Shown here: positions 12,469-23,169 of the stretch, in pieces
How positions within the stretch are numbered: position 1 is the stretch's first letter
How the letters are laid out: every line of letters begins with the position of its first letter
Source of the DNA: Phytophthora hibernalis
Lineage: Eukaryota > Oomycota > Peronosporomycetes > Peronosporales > Peronosporaceae
Length of the DNA stretch: 64,000 bases
Reading direction: 5' to 3'
Assembly: GCA_012656075.1 (NCBI GenBank)
Contig: JAAKBF010000252.1
Location: 62,001-126,000 of the forward strand
The notes under the pieces: model-generated
Database searches by the model: none
What the model was told of the DNA's origin: nothing
What the model saw: the letters and a program-made list of their open reading frames with translations, nothing else
Position numbers and translations under genes: made by a program

Positions 12469-12489
12469 GTTGGCTCACTTCTTGAGACC

Positions 12490-12888
12490 ACAGAGGATCA
12501 GGTTGTTCAATCTACCCGCGTAGGCGTAGGATTGACTACAAGTGCTACCAAGTGTGACGGGGGTCACACAAGCACCTTGCTTGAGGAAGCGTAGCTTCAA
12601 GAGTATGCAAACTCTTAGTGAACGGCAGTTCACAAGCTCCTGGTCTGCGGGAGCTGAGGGGCTAGAATAGCGTAGTTTAAAGACTGAGTGTATTTATAGG
12701 TGTACCTCAAATTGGCCTGTAATACAATTTCTAAGTAACCTATAGTTTGTCCTATATGTAATATGAACTGTTGGCTGTGGTACGTCCGTGACGTGGCCCT
12801 GGTGTGTCCCACACAATAAATGACGTGGAGTCGATGTGTATCCATCTTAGAAGAGTGACAGGGTCACTCTTCTGGTAGCCCCGCTACA
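12490..12888 (-). repeat. LTR of the gypsy family, minus orientation (5' LTR)
   Basis: Inverted copy of the 7208-7536 LTR, starting TGTAGCGGGG at 12888 on the minus strand and leading into gag at 12468. It holds 17 extra bases near its start and about 35 different bases at its inner end. The LTR/leader boundary is uncertain, and I could not identify the primer binding site confidently. Confidence 0.65.
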
Positions 12889-12969
12889 ACCAGGAACGAT
12901 CCCATACGCAGGGTTGATGTGAACCCTCTGTACACCTAGGTGTACAGAGGGTACTGCTTATAGTAGATT

Positions 12970-13480
12970 TCAAAACTTCTCATAAATATATGTGCGCTCC
13001 GTTATCAGAAACAAACTCACGAAGCGACTTGCTTCGTCGACATATACCGTAAAGTAACGATTGCCAGAGAACGATTCTTCTGCATACGGACCCCGGATAT
13101 CCAGTTACGTCAGTTTATCAACAAGCCTCTTGCGAGACGGGACCGGAAACTTTTCCGGGTCAACTTGCCTTCACTCACGCACCACAGTTGAATCCATCAG
13201 AAACACGCAAATCCATCCTCTTCAGTGACCACTGCGCGTGACGAAAAAGCGCGTTGAATACATTTCTACCTGGGTGCCCAAGTCGATCGTGCCACAGCTC
13301 GATATTTTGGGTTGCATCGGATGCCTCCAATCATTAGATCGGTCTTATCCAACCAGCGAGCGTCAACTCGAAGTATTGACAGAGTTATAGTTCTAAAAGG
13401 TGGCTGGTTTAACCTGGCGCGGAGGGTGTACCGGTACGAATACCAGGTCAAAACGCGTGACTTTTTCCTTTTTACTTGCT
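12970..13480 (-). pseudogene. Ty1/copia GAG-pre-integrase/integrase relic
   Basis: The minus strand at about 13310-13200 reads IELWHDRLGHPGRNVFNAL, the His-containing box before copia integrases, and further downstream (13110-13015) DIRGPYAEESFSGNRYFTVY followed by VDEASRFVS, which match the start of the integrase core. Stops and frameshifts interrupt it. It is not contiguous with the copia RT relic at 9.2-10.3 kb and is on the other strand. Confidence 0.6.
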
Positions 13481-13716
13481 ACAGATAACCCCGGAGCCAG
13501 TATCTCACTCCCATAGTAAGCAGGAATCCACCAAAAATACGCCAACCGAGTAGAAAATAGAGTAACACCCAAGTCCTAGAAATTTTCTAATTTAGAAAAG
13601 GGTCAATATTGTATAAAAAGACGACCAATTCATTATGATTAGGAACAGAAATCTGCGTCGATAACCAACGCCTGATTTGTACATAGGAAAATATATTTAG
13701 TTTAACATGTAAATTC

Positions 13717-13758
13717 AAAATAAGAAGAGGTAATTTTTAAATTACCTCTTCTTATTTT
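13717..13758. repeat. Perfect 20-bp-arm palindrome (hairpin)
   Basis: Arms 13717-13736 and 13739-13758 are perfect reverse complements around a 2-base centre. The core of each arm is the motif TAAGAAGAGGTAATTT or its complement. It lies at the border between the transposon block and the DH-PH-BRCT gene. Confidence 0.9.
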
Positions 13759-13773
13759 TGTTGTTAAAAAACA

Positions 13774-13818
13774 ATAATATGATTGGTAAAACTTAAAATC
13801 TTTTGACCAATCATATTG
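13774..13818. repeat. Second adjacent inverted repeat
   Basis: AATATGATTGGT (13775-13786) and its complement ACCAATCATATT (13806-13817) flank a 19-base loop, immediately after the first palindrome. Together they could be the ends of a small fold-back element, or the 3' hairpins of a lost element. Confidence 0.6.
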
Positions 13819-16676
13819 TCGCCAATACATGAAGGCGTTGGCGCCATATTCCCGATTGGAACGGCAAAGTTCCACCCAATGCGAGCGCAGTGGGAAGCCG
13901 CTCAGACAGATCTCCGGGTGTTCTTGGAGCAAGACAGCGAGTACGTGCACTTCCTTGAGAATGTCGAGCAGGGTCTGGCTCGGAAGCTGCGATTCGGACG
14001 TCGGGGTCGAGACGGATCTCGTGGACAACGTCGCCTTCGACCGGTTTGTGGAAACTGCCGCGCAGCCCGATACTTTCACGTGCTTTTCCAGTCCAAGTTG
14101 AGGGTAATTGTGGAGCCTCAAGAGCAAGGAGAAGATGACTCAATCGAGGGAAGTGCAGTACTTTCGTGGAGATTCTGGCGGATATGCTCAGCGTTCTGCG
14201 TGCATTGTACGGACAGCTTTTCTGCAGAAGAGAAGCCATCCAGACAGCTTTAACAAGCTCGTTTGGGAATTCGGAGACGGAATGGGACGGACAACTACTG
14301 GACAAATATCTTAAGGAGCAGAAGCTAACTCCAGAAGTGCTGGTTGCTCGCCCTTTAAAACGGTTTGACGAGTTGGTAGAGTTCGTCGAAGCGCTGAGTA
14401 TGACTCTTTCGGAGGATGGTGGAGATGAAACTAGGAGCAATGACAGCGATGTAGGAAGCGAAGAGAAGTTGAATTACGCTCCTCAACTGCTGCAAATTGT
14501 CCAGGAAAACAAGCATTATGTTCACCTCGCCAAGACTGACGCACGCGAGGAGGAAGAATTGATTGGATTGCAGACGTGCTTTCGTGGCAATGGGGCAGAC
14601 GAGTTCAGGGATTTGTCCAACAACAAACTGCTGTTGAACGGAGAAGTGTATCTGTCGTTCTTGGGTGCGCAAAACGGTTCCAGTGGTGAGAGTGCTACTG
14701 TTACGGGTCTGATCAGACACCATGAAAAGGTTGACGTGCATTGCTTTGAGGGAGGAACACTAGTTTGCAGTAAGAGAGAAGACACAGACTCTGGGACAAT
14801 ATTCTCGATCCAGCACTGCTTGCAGCTGAAGCAAGAGGCTATTTTCCTCGAATCTGTTCCGGCTACTGTACCTGTACTCGATCCCTTAGGCGAGACACGT
14901 GCATTGGCGTTGATTATGCAGGACTCGACGTTTGTATTTGCGTGGGAAGATCCAACCGAGAGTCAGCGATGGGTGGATACCATTGGAGGGCTTCTGGAAA
15001 TGAACGGATCACGGAGTAATGCACTTCATCAAGGACGAACGATTGGAGATCTTCCTGTTCCTGAGGAGATCATGACTCAAGTTGTAGATAAGGACATCGT
15101 CCCGACAGATTTTGCATCCTTCTACGATGACCACCTACCGGGCGTTTTTGGATGCCACCTGATAAAGACTCGGACCCAACCAAGGGGGAATGGGAACTGG
15201 TTGAAATTGTCTTTTCGCTAGATGGCTGTTGGTTTTCAAGCTCCACGGATGGAAGGGGCACTCATTTTTGTGTCAATTCGATTCGTCCGCACCAGAGATG
15301 GAGATTGTCGAGCAGCCGCAAGGAGATAAGGAGTGGAGCTTGGTTCTTTCGAATGGGACTGCGGGCAACCTTATGCTTGTATCGAAGAAGCGAACAAGAA
15401 TTGATTTTTGGTTTGATCAAGTGTCGAAGGCAGTTGAAAGTGCTCAGCTTGTGGCGAGGCGGACGGAGAGAGAGAGAAGAGAGCAGCAAGATATGGAGGA
15501 GGAAGAGGTTCAGACACGTAGCCAGGGAAGAAAGCGAGGCGAAACTGGTAAGAAACGCAAGCTCATTATGGTAGCCGCTGTCGAGCAAGGCTCAAAGGAA
15601 GGGGGCGATCAAGAGAAGAAGCGGGAACCCGCGTCCAATGCTAGCCCAGCAGATTCTAGTGGTTCAAACTCAAAGCCCGATGATAAGACGGATGAGGAAT
15701 GTGGTGAGCTCGATAAAAGTTCTACAGGAATCTGCGTTGAGGAAGAGCAAACGACTGCGCCACCGGCAACGAAGAAAACCAGACGCTCAACCCCAAATCG
15801 AAGAAAATTGCTCAAACGGACACGGAAGAAGAGAGCGACGTATTTGCTGCCATTCCATCACCTGCTGTAAAAACTCCAAAGCGAAGGTGGCTGAAGAGGA
15901 AATCGGAAGACCCTGATGACACTCAATTAGTGCCGACTCAACCTAGTCCGGCTGTTCCGACCGATGAGTCTGCAAGCGAGATTGACGCTACGCAAATACC
16001 CTCTAATAACGAGGTTCATGCTGAAGGCGAGTTGAAGGAGGTGCGGATTATTCTCACGGGAGTGGAACCCACCGCTTCGATTCGGAAGAAGATTGACTCG
16101 ATTGTTGGTGCAGTCTACGAAGAAGATGTTGAGAGGGCAACACACATCATTGCCTCCAAGAACCAACTGAAGCGTACTGTGAAGCTACTGTGTGGCATCT
16201 CATGTTGCTCTCACGTCTTGGACGAGCGATGGTTAGACGAATCGGCTCGCGTGGGGGCTCCCATCTATGAGCGAGCGCACTGTCTCAAAGACGCCAAGGC
16301 TCAAGCGAAGTGGCATTTTGACCTGGTGAACACTATGTACGACTTCACTTCAGAGCAGCGACGGCAGCTTTTCACGGGTCACCGGGTCTTCATCACCAAC
16401 CACAAGTCTGTCCTGCCGCCGGTGAGGGACTTGGCGAAGATTGTGGAGTGCGCCGGTGGAACGGCCGTAATCAAGGGCAGCGCAGGTCCGAACGACGTGG
16501 TTATCACAAGCGAGGCGGCGTTGGCCACGGCCTCGGTGCGGAAGATGCTGACTCAGGCGAACCTGCAGCGGATCTACTCGACCGAACTCATTCTGAGCAG
16601 TATCCTGAAGCAGCACATCGACTTCGACCAGAATCGTCTTGAACAGGCAGGTGGCGCAAGTCGTCGTCGCAGGTAG
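13816..16676 (+). CDS. RhoGEF (DH)-PH protein with C-terminal tandem BRCT
   Basis: The 5' end is uncertain and may be clipped by the transposon block; the first ATG in the area is at 13829, in a different frame. The DH-like part includes LEQDSEYVHFLENVEQGLA and, in helix CR3 position, LVARPLKRFDELVEFVEAL. A PH domain ends with STFVFAWEDPTESQRWVDTI (near 14930-14980). Next come a second PH-like stretch, a Lys/Glu-rich linker with basic runs (GKKRKL, TPKRRWLKRK), and two BRCT repeats (16040-16640: VRIILTGVEPTASIRKKI, KRTVKLLCGI, DERWLDES, then RVFITNHKSVLPPV and IVECAGGTAV). One-base gaps occur near 14160, 15150 (T run), 15270 (T run) and 15775 (A run). DH-PH activates Rho GTPases; BRCT pairs bind phosphopeptides. 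The closest known logic is ECT2 (BRCT-DH-PH), here in reverse order. Confidence 0.7.
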
Positions 16677-17510
16677 AAAGAGATACGTTTTGTGCTTAAG
16701 GCAGATAAAGAGAATGTCCTGTGTTGGCGTTCGTGTACGGTATGGATACTTTCCCTAAAATGAGCCTCCTGCTTGAGGAAACTGAAAATCGGACTTTGTG
16801 CTTGAAGTGCCTGCCCGCAACATCATCGCCTGCTTTTGGGTGACGCCAAGCAAATTTGTTGATTAAAGTATGCCGACAACCTCAAGTCATACATAGTAAC
16901 GCTGCAATTTCGCTCCGGCTCTGTGCGGTGTACCGCCGACAAGAATGTGTACCACACAAACGGGCAAAAAAAGGAGACCATTTACACTTGCTGGTGTCAC
17001 ATCACTGGTGGCAGCCGCAAGTCTGAGAGTATCGGATACCGTCGTCCCTGTTGATACAATGCGGGTGGGTGAGTTCGCATATTTTGTTGTTACATGTACT
17101 CGACCACAAGTTTATTTGTCCAGAGCCGAAATGGGCAGGTTCAAAATTGATGACGGTGTACCCATTTATGAGTATTCATCACTACTTTATGTCCCGCCAA
17201 TAATGTTGCAACATTGCGAACAGAACCGTTTCGTGGCTAATATTGCAATATTTCAAAAGTGAGCGACCGTTGTCACAGGTTCCATTTCACCTTGAATCGC
17301 CATTTACGAAAAGACCAAGTCAAGCACACATGACGTCGTGTTCGCGATCCACACTGCAGATGCAACAGCCCATGACCATCGGCCAGAAGTACCAATACAT
17401 CTCCAGCCGCCGCCATACCTACCCGTTACCGCGTCGTTCCTGTCTACGTAAGGAGCGCCTTCACCTGCGGTGCACGTGGTTCCCGTCTGGACGAATTGTC
17501 CACCACCAAG
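16677..17510. other. Intergenic; no clear gene
   Basis: Follows the stop of the DH-PH-BRCT gene. Two plus-strand open frames (16945-17262 and 17243-17536) have no recognisable domain or supporting context. The last part (about 17420-17510) is open in the frame of the small protein that follows, so that gene may start further upstream. Confidence 0.4.
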
Positions 17511-17791
17511 ATGATCACAGTCAGTTTCTCAACTAAGCCCAAGAAGTCGCTCTCATTCGCCGACCAACGCGGCCAACACTTGGTGCTGGAGCGCGAGTTC
17601 TGTCCGCAGATGCTCCAGTATGTTACTGCGACGTCCCAATCGAAGTCACCGTCAGTCGTATGACGCGTCGACGTAGCAGCAGCCTGGACAAGTGGATCGA
17701 GGAGGCTGTCGCACAGCAACACCTGCTGTCCATGTGCGTCGTCTCGCTACTTGGCTGTGCGCTGCTTGGTCTTCGCCAGACCGCCAAGTAG
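17511..17791 (+). CDS. Small protein with hydrophobic C-terminal tail, unknown function
   Basis: ATG at 17511 gives MITVSFSTKPKKSLSFADQR followed by GQHLVLEREF; after a one-base frame change near 17625 the downstream frame reads CDVPIEVTVSRMTRRRSSSL, DKWIEEAVAQQHL and a hydrophobic end (LLSMCVVSLLGCALLGL) before the TAG at 17789-17791. The second frame alone also starts with an ATG at 17660. The tail suggests a tail-anchored membrane protein. The R-R-R-S-S-S run could be a phosphorylation site. The frame change is like those in neighbouring real genes, so I treat it as one gene of about 95 codons. Confidence 0.45.
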
Positions 17792-17887
17792 GCCTCTGTC
17801 CCAGTATTTAAGCAGTGTTCGTGCAGTTTGCACAAGCAACAACTTGTTAGTAATAAACGCACCAAACTATCCACGTACGTTTCTGCA

Positions 17888-19734
17888 TCATTTCCGGCGT
17901 TTAGTGGCCCATGTCTTGCCGATGGCTGGCCGTTCCAGCCGATGCTTGTCCAGCTCGACGCGCTGCAACAGGATACTGCTCAAAATCAGTTCGGGGGAGA
18001 AGATCCGCTCGGGGTTCGCACTCACAAGCTGCTTTCGCACCGTGGCCGCGCCCAGTGCCGCCTCGCTCGTGATCACCAGGTCATTTGCACCGGGCTTCCC
18101 TTTCGACGACGCTTTGCCGCCAGCGCACTCCACAATTTTCACCAGGTCCTTCACCGGCGGCAGCACCGACTTGTGGTTGGTAATAAACACGCTAAAGCCA
18201 GCAAACAAACGCTGGCGCTGCTCCACGGGAACGTCGTACATTGTGCAACTCAGGTCAAACTGCCACTTGTCTTCTGCCTCCACATCGTGGAGGCAGTTCG
18301 TTTGCTCATCGACCGCCGCACCAACCTTTGCCGACTCGTCCAGCCAGCGTTCCCCCAGAATATGCGTGCAGCATGAGATACCACACAGCAGTTTGACCGT
18401 GCGCTTCAGCTGGTTTTGAGGAGCAATCACATGCGTGGCCTTCTCAATGCTGCTCTCGTAAACCGCGCCCGGGATCGCCTTGATCTTCTTGCGGATTGCA
18501 GCAGTGGGTTCCAGCCATGTCAGGATGATGCGAATAGACCCAATTTCCGCTTGTGAACCTGCGGAGTCGCTGTCCGTAACTGATCGACTGCTAGCTGTCC
18601 GCTTCCGACTGTGGCTCGAGGCAGGTGTCTTGCGCTTGGAACGCGGTGTCGAACGCAACGCAGAGACCTCTTCCAGCTCAGCAACTTCAACGGAGGGCTG
18701 GCTGACATCATCACTAATGTCTTCTGCTACTTCTGCACCTGTTGAAGTTTTCTGCTGAAGACCCTGCTCCGGCACTTTCTCCTTCCCATCCAAAACTTGG
18801 AGGTCCAAATTGTCAGAAGACAACCCAGCCTCGCTATGGCGAGATCGTTTTGACTTCGCAAGGCCACCATGAGGGGATTCACGGTGTTCTCGCTTTGAGT
18901 TGCGTGGTAAGCTTGCTTTTTGCTTTTCTGGAGTCGATAGCGATCGTTGCAAAGTCGTCCTTCCCGATGACTCTTGTTCAGCCGCCTTCAAGCAGTTTGT
19001 ACTCTTAGTAAGTCGTAGCGTCATTCGGTCCTCACGCACCGCTTTCTCAGAGGGTACTATACTCGGTTCACCTTCGATCTCCGTCTCACCACCGCTACTG
19101 TCCGAGTCGTCACGAGTCGAAACAACAGGTGCTTGAAAGGGGTGCGAGGCTTGTACAGTTTCTTGTCCACAACTTCTTCATGTCCATCTCTCTGCTGAAA
19201 AGAAGCAGCGATGGAGGACAACCCTCCACAGACCCGTCCTGCTCTAGCATGTCATCCGACATGTCCGAGTCTGCATCGTCACTGTCCCCCATTGGAGCGT
19301 TTTCTCCGTTTCCACTTGCTATCGGCATTGGCACAGCTTCCTCAAAAATCCTTCGAATCGGCTTGGGACCTACGACATCATAACTCACTAACCACCTTCC
19401 ATCACTCAAAACCCAACTTACAGGCACTTACCGTCCTGCTCCTCGGAATTGGTCATCCGGATCTGCGTCTCCTCCTCATCTACTTCGTCTTCACGTTGTT
19501 GGCTCTGGAGGAGAACATCACGATCCTCTAGTGAAGGTGTAGCAGCTACAAACACTGGCGTCGTCCCTTCCGTCGCTACCTGAGTCTCCTGACTCTCTCG
19601 TTGCGTCGGTTCCCCTCCAGCTGCGACAATGCGGCGCGCTTACGGTGTCCATCCGTGTGCCATTGACCCGGAGTGTCTCGGAACCCCACGGGGGTCTCCT
19701 GTCCCGAGGAATCCCCGTCAAACACGCCCGCCAT
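17888..19734 (-). CDS. Tandem-BRCT nuclear protein (paralogue of the BRCT tail at 16.0-16.7 kb)
   Basis: ATG at 19734 (MAGVFDGDSSGQETPVGF). A 62-bp intron at 19370-19431 (GTAAGT...GTAG) is clear. The linker is acidic/Ser-rich (GDSDDADSDMSDDM) then basic with TPRSKRKTP. The C-terminus has two BRCT repeats: VKLLCGISCCTHILGERWLD in the first, FITNHKSVLPPVKDLVKIVE in the second, ending KTWATKRRK before the stop. A one-base gap occurs at a G run near 19610, and a frame change at about 19160-19210 is either a very short intron (its end reads CTTCTTTTCAG) or another gap. The repeats are close to those of the DH-PH-BRCT gene and lie convergent to it. MDC1/PTIP-type BRCT pairs are the nearest known design, so a DNA-damage or phospho-reader role is likely but inferred. 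Confidence 0.75.
19370..19431 (-). other. Intron in BRCT gene
   Basis: Donor GTAAGTGCC and acceptor GATGTCGTAG on the minus strand; removing these 62 bases joins two open coding frames in phase. Confidence 0.75.
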
Positions 19735-19843
19735 GTCGTCTGACCGCTTCCACTCGAGTTTGAAACTGTACTGTCAGTAAGACCAGGTAACAAATTCGAT
19801 TTTAAGTTGCAAAAAATGCATTAGGAGGTCATTAAAGCGAGGC

Positions 19844-22624
19844 TCAGTTCAATAAAATATTTTCGAGCTCGTCGCGTTCAGCGCTGGAGAGCATATCGAA
19901 CTCCCACACCTTGGTCTTCAGTTTGCCGCTGTTTTTACTCGTCTTTGTGGCGGAGATGACGACGGTGAAGCGTTCGGCAATGCCTTTTGAGGCTGAAAGG
20001 GAACGGAAGAGTCCTTTCTTGGAAGGTGATGGAGGACTGGCCTTCCCAATGTCCAGCGCCGAAATCTCATTGAAAGCGATGACCGACGTCTTGCCTGAGC
20101 TCGGAGACGATGGATTGAGGGGCATAATATGCAGAGATTTGTTCAACTTGTCGACCACCAGGCGACTCGATGCGCGAGAGCCCGACCATGAAGCCTAAAA
20201 GTTCGAGATCGAAGTGTTAGCAAAAAGCTGGTTTCGAAACTCGAGACTCAACTTACCATGGTGATCATGAACGTGGATGAGTTCAAGGCAGGCTCCTGTT
20301 TCATGTTTGATGAATCGACCTCGGCCGTAGTTTTGGTGGCTTCAACGGTGCGAATGGATAGCCCTGAAAGGGGGCCGATGGAGGGTTATCTGTAGCGGGG
20401 AGGGCGTGTTCGGGGTATCTATGACAGCAAAATTTGTCAGCTCAATAAACAGGAGCCACGTTCATCCGCACGCGTATACCGGTACCGTTGCCGTGGGAGC
20501 GTCTTCTGTTGAATCCACTCCGACAAATCTGACGGCCAATTTTACTGGCGACGCATCGTGAGCGGGGTGTGCTTGCTCGACGATATCTGAAGCAGTATTC
20601 GACACAGAAGCTGGCGACGGTGCCGAAGTGGCTTGGTGATAATTGATATCAAACGTGAGAGTCTTCTGTACTCCTGCAAGGGTTTTCAGAATCCCGATAA
20701 TGTCATTGAGCGACGATGCTCGTACATCCACATTTTCGATCGCAATGAGGCGACTACCAATCGGAATCTCGTCATTGGAATCACTCTTGGCCACGTTTGT
20801 GGTGCACGCTGAGTTCTCGAGGGAGCTGTCGAATTCGATTCCCATGGGAGATTTAGAGATGACCACGTGCTTCAGTTTAGGGTTGCGCGCGGGATTAAGC
20901 ATGTTTTCGTAAGCTGCAGTAGTGGTGCTGAAAGTGATCACCTTTTCGTGAGATGCGAATAATCGTAAAATCTGACTCAGCTCTGCGATCTGCAGTGAAC
21001 TGACATCGAATCCATCGATTGCAAGTATCTCGGAGCCATTGACAACACCCCGTGGTTGAATATGTCGGTGGGGCCACGGGCGGGATCCTCGTTCGCGCGG
21101 TCCACTGCTGCTCTGTTGGATGTGGACATTTTCAGATCAATACCCAACGGGCCGGGTGGAAGTCGGATACTGACTGTCCGAGAACTACACCTATAGAGTT
21201 TGGCACGAGTCGAAAACTCGAGCTCTTTAGACACCGAAGACAGCTTCTGCAGCAACCCGATGGTTTGGCTCAGGGTCAAGCATGACACGTTCATTTTGTT
21301 GATACTCTGGAGAATGGATCCAACTGGAACACGACAGCTTTGCTCGACCACTCCTGGGTTACCGTCTGCCATCGGATTGAATCCTGCCACCCGGGCAATG
21401 TCGTCCACACCGCCGTCGAATTTAATTCCCAATGGACCAGGAAGTACGGTGATGGCCACCAGTTCACTGGTTTGTTCCAAACACTTCATCAACGACGCAT
21501 TTGCAACCATGATCAGCTTCGAAGTATCCCGTAATTTCGAGAAGAGCTTTGAAATATCACCAAGTGAGTGCTGGTACACCTCGAGTCCGTTGATGGCGAT
21601 GATATAGCTCCCAGGAACAAAATCTCTCAATTCCTTGCATGTTGGGCGATCAGCATCCGCTGGGGTAGTGAATCCCGTGATTCTAGCGTGGCTGGGGTCA
21701 CTACCGTCTAGATTAAGCCCCGACGGCCCTGTATTGATCTGCAGTATATGACATTCCGGCAGGATTGTCGCCTCTCGGTGGTAAAAAGTAAGAACTTTTG
21801 GGTATGAAGTTTGATTCAGCAACCCCATCGCATCAAGGCGAGTCATGGTCGTGATATCGGTGCCATTAACACCAATTAGAACATCTCCTTTCACCACTTC
21901 ATTCCCGGCAGCAGCACCAATTGAAGCAACCACACAGCGAAAGTTATCAGTATCGGTAATAGCAACTTCAGCATCTTCAGAAAAATCTCAAGTTGAAAGA
22001 ACCGAGTGCAGGTGCTGGGGATCATGCGATACAGAACAATCTCCTTGTCCAGCTCTTTCATCCCTGTCAACACGTTTGTGACCTCTTCTCGTGATAGCTC
22101 AGACACATCTGCGCTGTTGATGTTGACAATCTGGCAGCCACGATGAATCTTCAGACAGACGTTGAATTGGCTTGTTGGAAGCTGCTGAAAACCGTCGATA
22201 ATGGCGCCATAGCGAATAGTATCACTAAGAATCAGTCCTAGTGGCCCACTCGAGGCGCGAAATAGAACCAACTTTTCGGGATCGTAGCTTTTGGTGTTGC
22301 GTTGCGCTTGGTGATACCGAGCAAACTTTAGGTGCCGCTTTTTGCCGATAGTTTTCCCAGACGCGTAATGACTTCAGACAAGCTAGAATGAGTGATATCG
22401 CCACCATCAATACCTATTAGACGATCGCCTTCACGAACAGCCTCACGCAAAGCTACAAGTCGTTGCTTATCGGTCTCACTGGAACCTCCTTGATCAGCGG
22501 TAGGAATTTCATCGAAACCACGGACAACAACAAAGCCACGTTCGTTTTCAACCAGCAAGATACCTAGTCGACCGGCAGGGGCTTCAACGACGAAATGCTC
22601 GCGTCCGAACTCGTCAACACCCAT
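19844..22624 (-). CDS. Multi-PDZ protein with C-terminal PH-like segment
   Basis: ATG at 22624 (MGVDEFGREHFVVEAPAGRL). About seven PDZ-like repeats follow, each with a GPLG-type carboxylate-binding loop and an 'I..ING/V' strand: GRLGILL, GPLGLIL, a partial repeat with LIGVNGTDI, GPSGLNL, GPLGIKF, GPLGIDL and MGIEFD. The C-terminus (20258-19844) contains FTVVISATKTSKNSGKLKTK and ends with an amphipathic ERDELENIL helix, like the last strands and helix of a PH domain. A clear 62-bp intron is at 20195-20256, and a second is needed near 20375-20460. One-base gaps sit at runs near 22340 (A), 21988 (T) and 21050 (G). No catalytic domain is seen, so a membrane-proximal scaffold is inferred. Confidence 0.7.
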
Positions 22625-23169
22625 TCGTTCCAAACAATGTCAGTTTAGGAATGCCGGCATCTGGGCGCTCAGTCTTGTCGTTCAGCAGTATTTTGAGCTC
22701 TACACAGAGCAGAACAAGAAAACGGTAATGGCATCTTGGCGCTCAGTCTTGTCGTTCAGCAGTATTTTGAGCAGAACAAGAAAACGGTAATGTTATCGGG
22801 GGTATCCAACGACATTACTATATCGTGGTGTTAACCCCCCAGCCCGAAGTACTTACACTACCACCGTTGCTCAGCACAGGTAGCCACCGGATAACAAAGC
22901 GACGTGTCCATGCTCTGCGAGTTTCATGGGGTCCCGAATCTGTGCTACCGGTAACCTCGAGAAGGTCTATCAAAAGACATGAATGCTCCACGCTTGCATG
23001 AGCATCGCACGAATATGAACACATGTGTGTAGTCGATTCATTTTCTTTCATTCGTTCGTGTTTCTCCCCTGTGGCAAAGTGGCGTTCAGCCCGTCCGCTT
23101 CCCCATACAGCAAACTCTCATTCCTCCCCTTCCGGGCGATGTCAGGGTGCAGGGGGCGACACGATCCGC
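22625..23169. other. Intergenic between PDZ gene and MPPB, with local duplication
   Basis: Upstream region of the PDZ gene and 3' flank of MPPB. It holds the direct duplication at 22657-22792; otherwise no gene is seen. Confidence 0.5.
22657..22792. repeat. Direct tandem duplication upstream of the PDZ gene
   Basis: GCATCTGGGCGCTCAGTC... (22657-22730) is repeated at 22731-22792 with one substitution and loss of a 12-base stretch (TCTACACAGAGC). It lies 30-170 bp upstream of the PDZ start codon on the minus strand. Confidence 0.85.

Noticed and set aside
13702..14440. Long minus-strand frames opposite the start of the DH-PH-BRCT gene
   Set aside because: Composition shadows; the plus strand carries the recognisable DH-like pattern.
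16945..17262. 105-codon plus-strand frame between the BRCT genes
   Set aside because: No recognisable domain; not supported by start context or neighbours.
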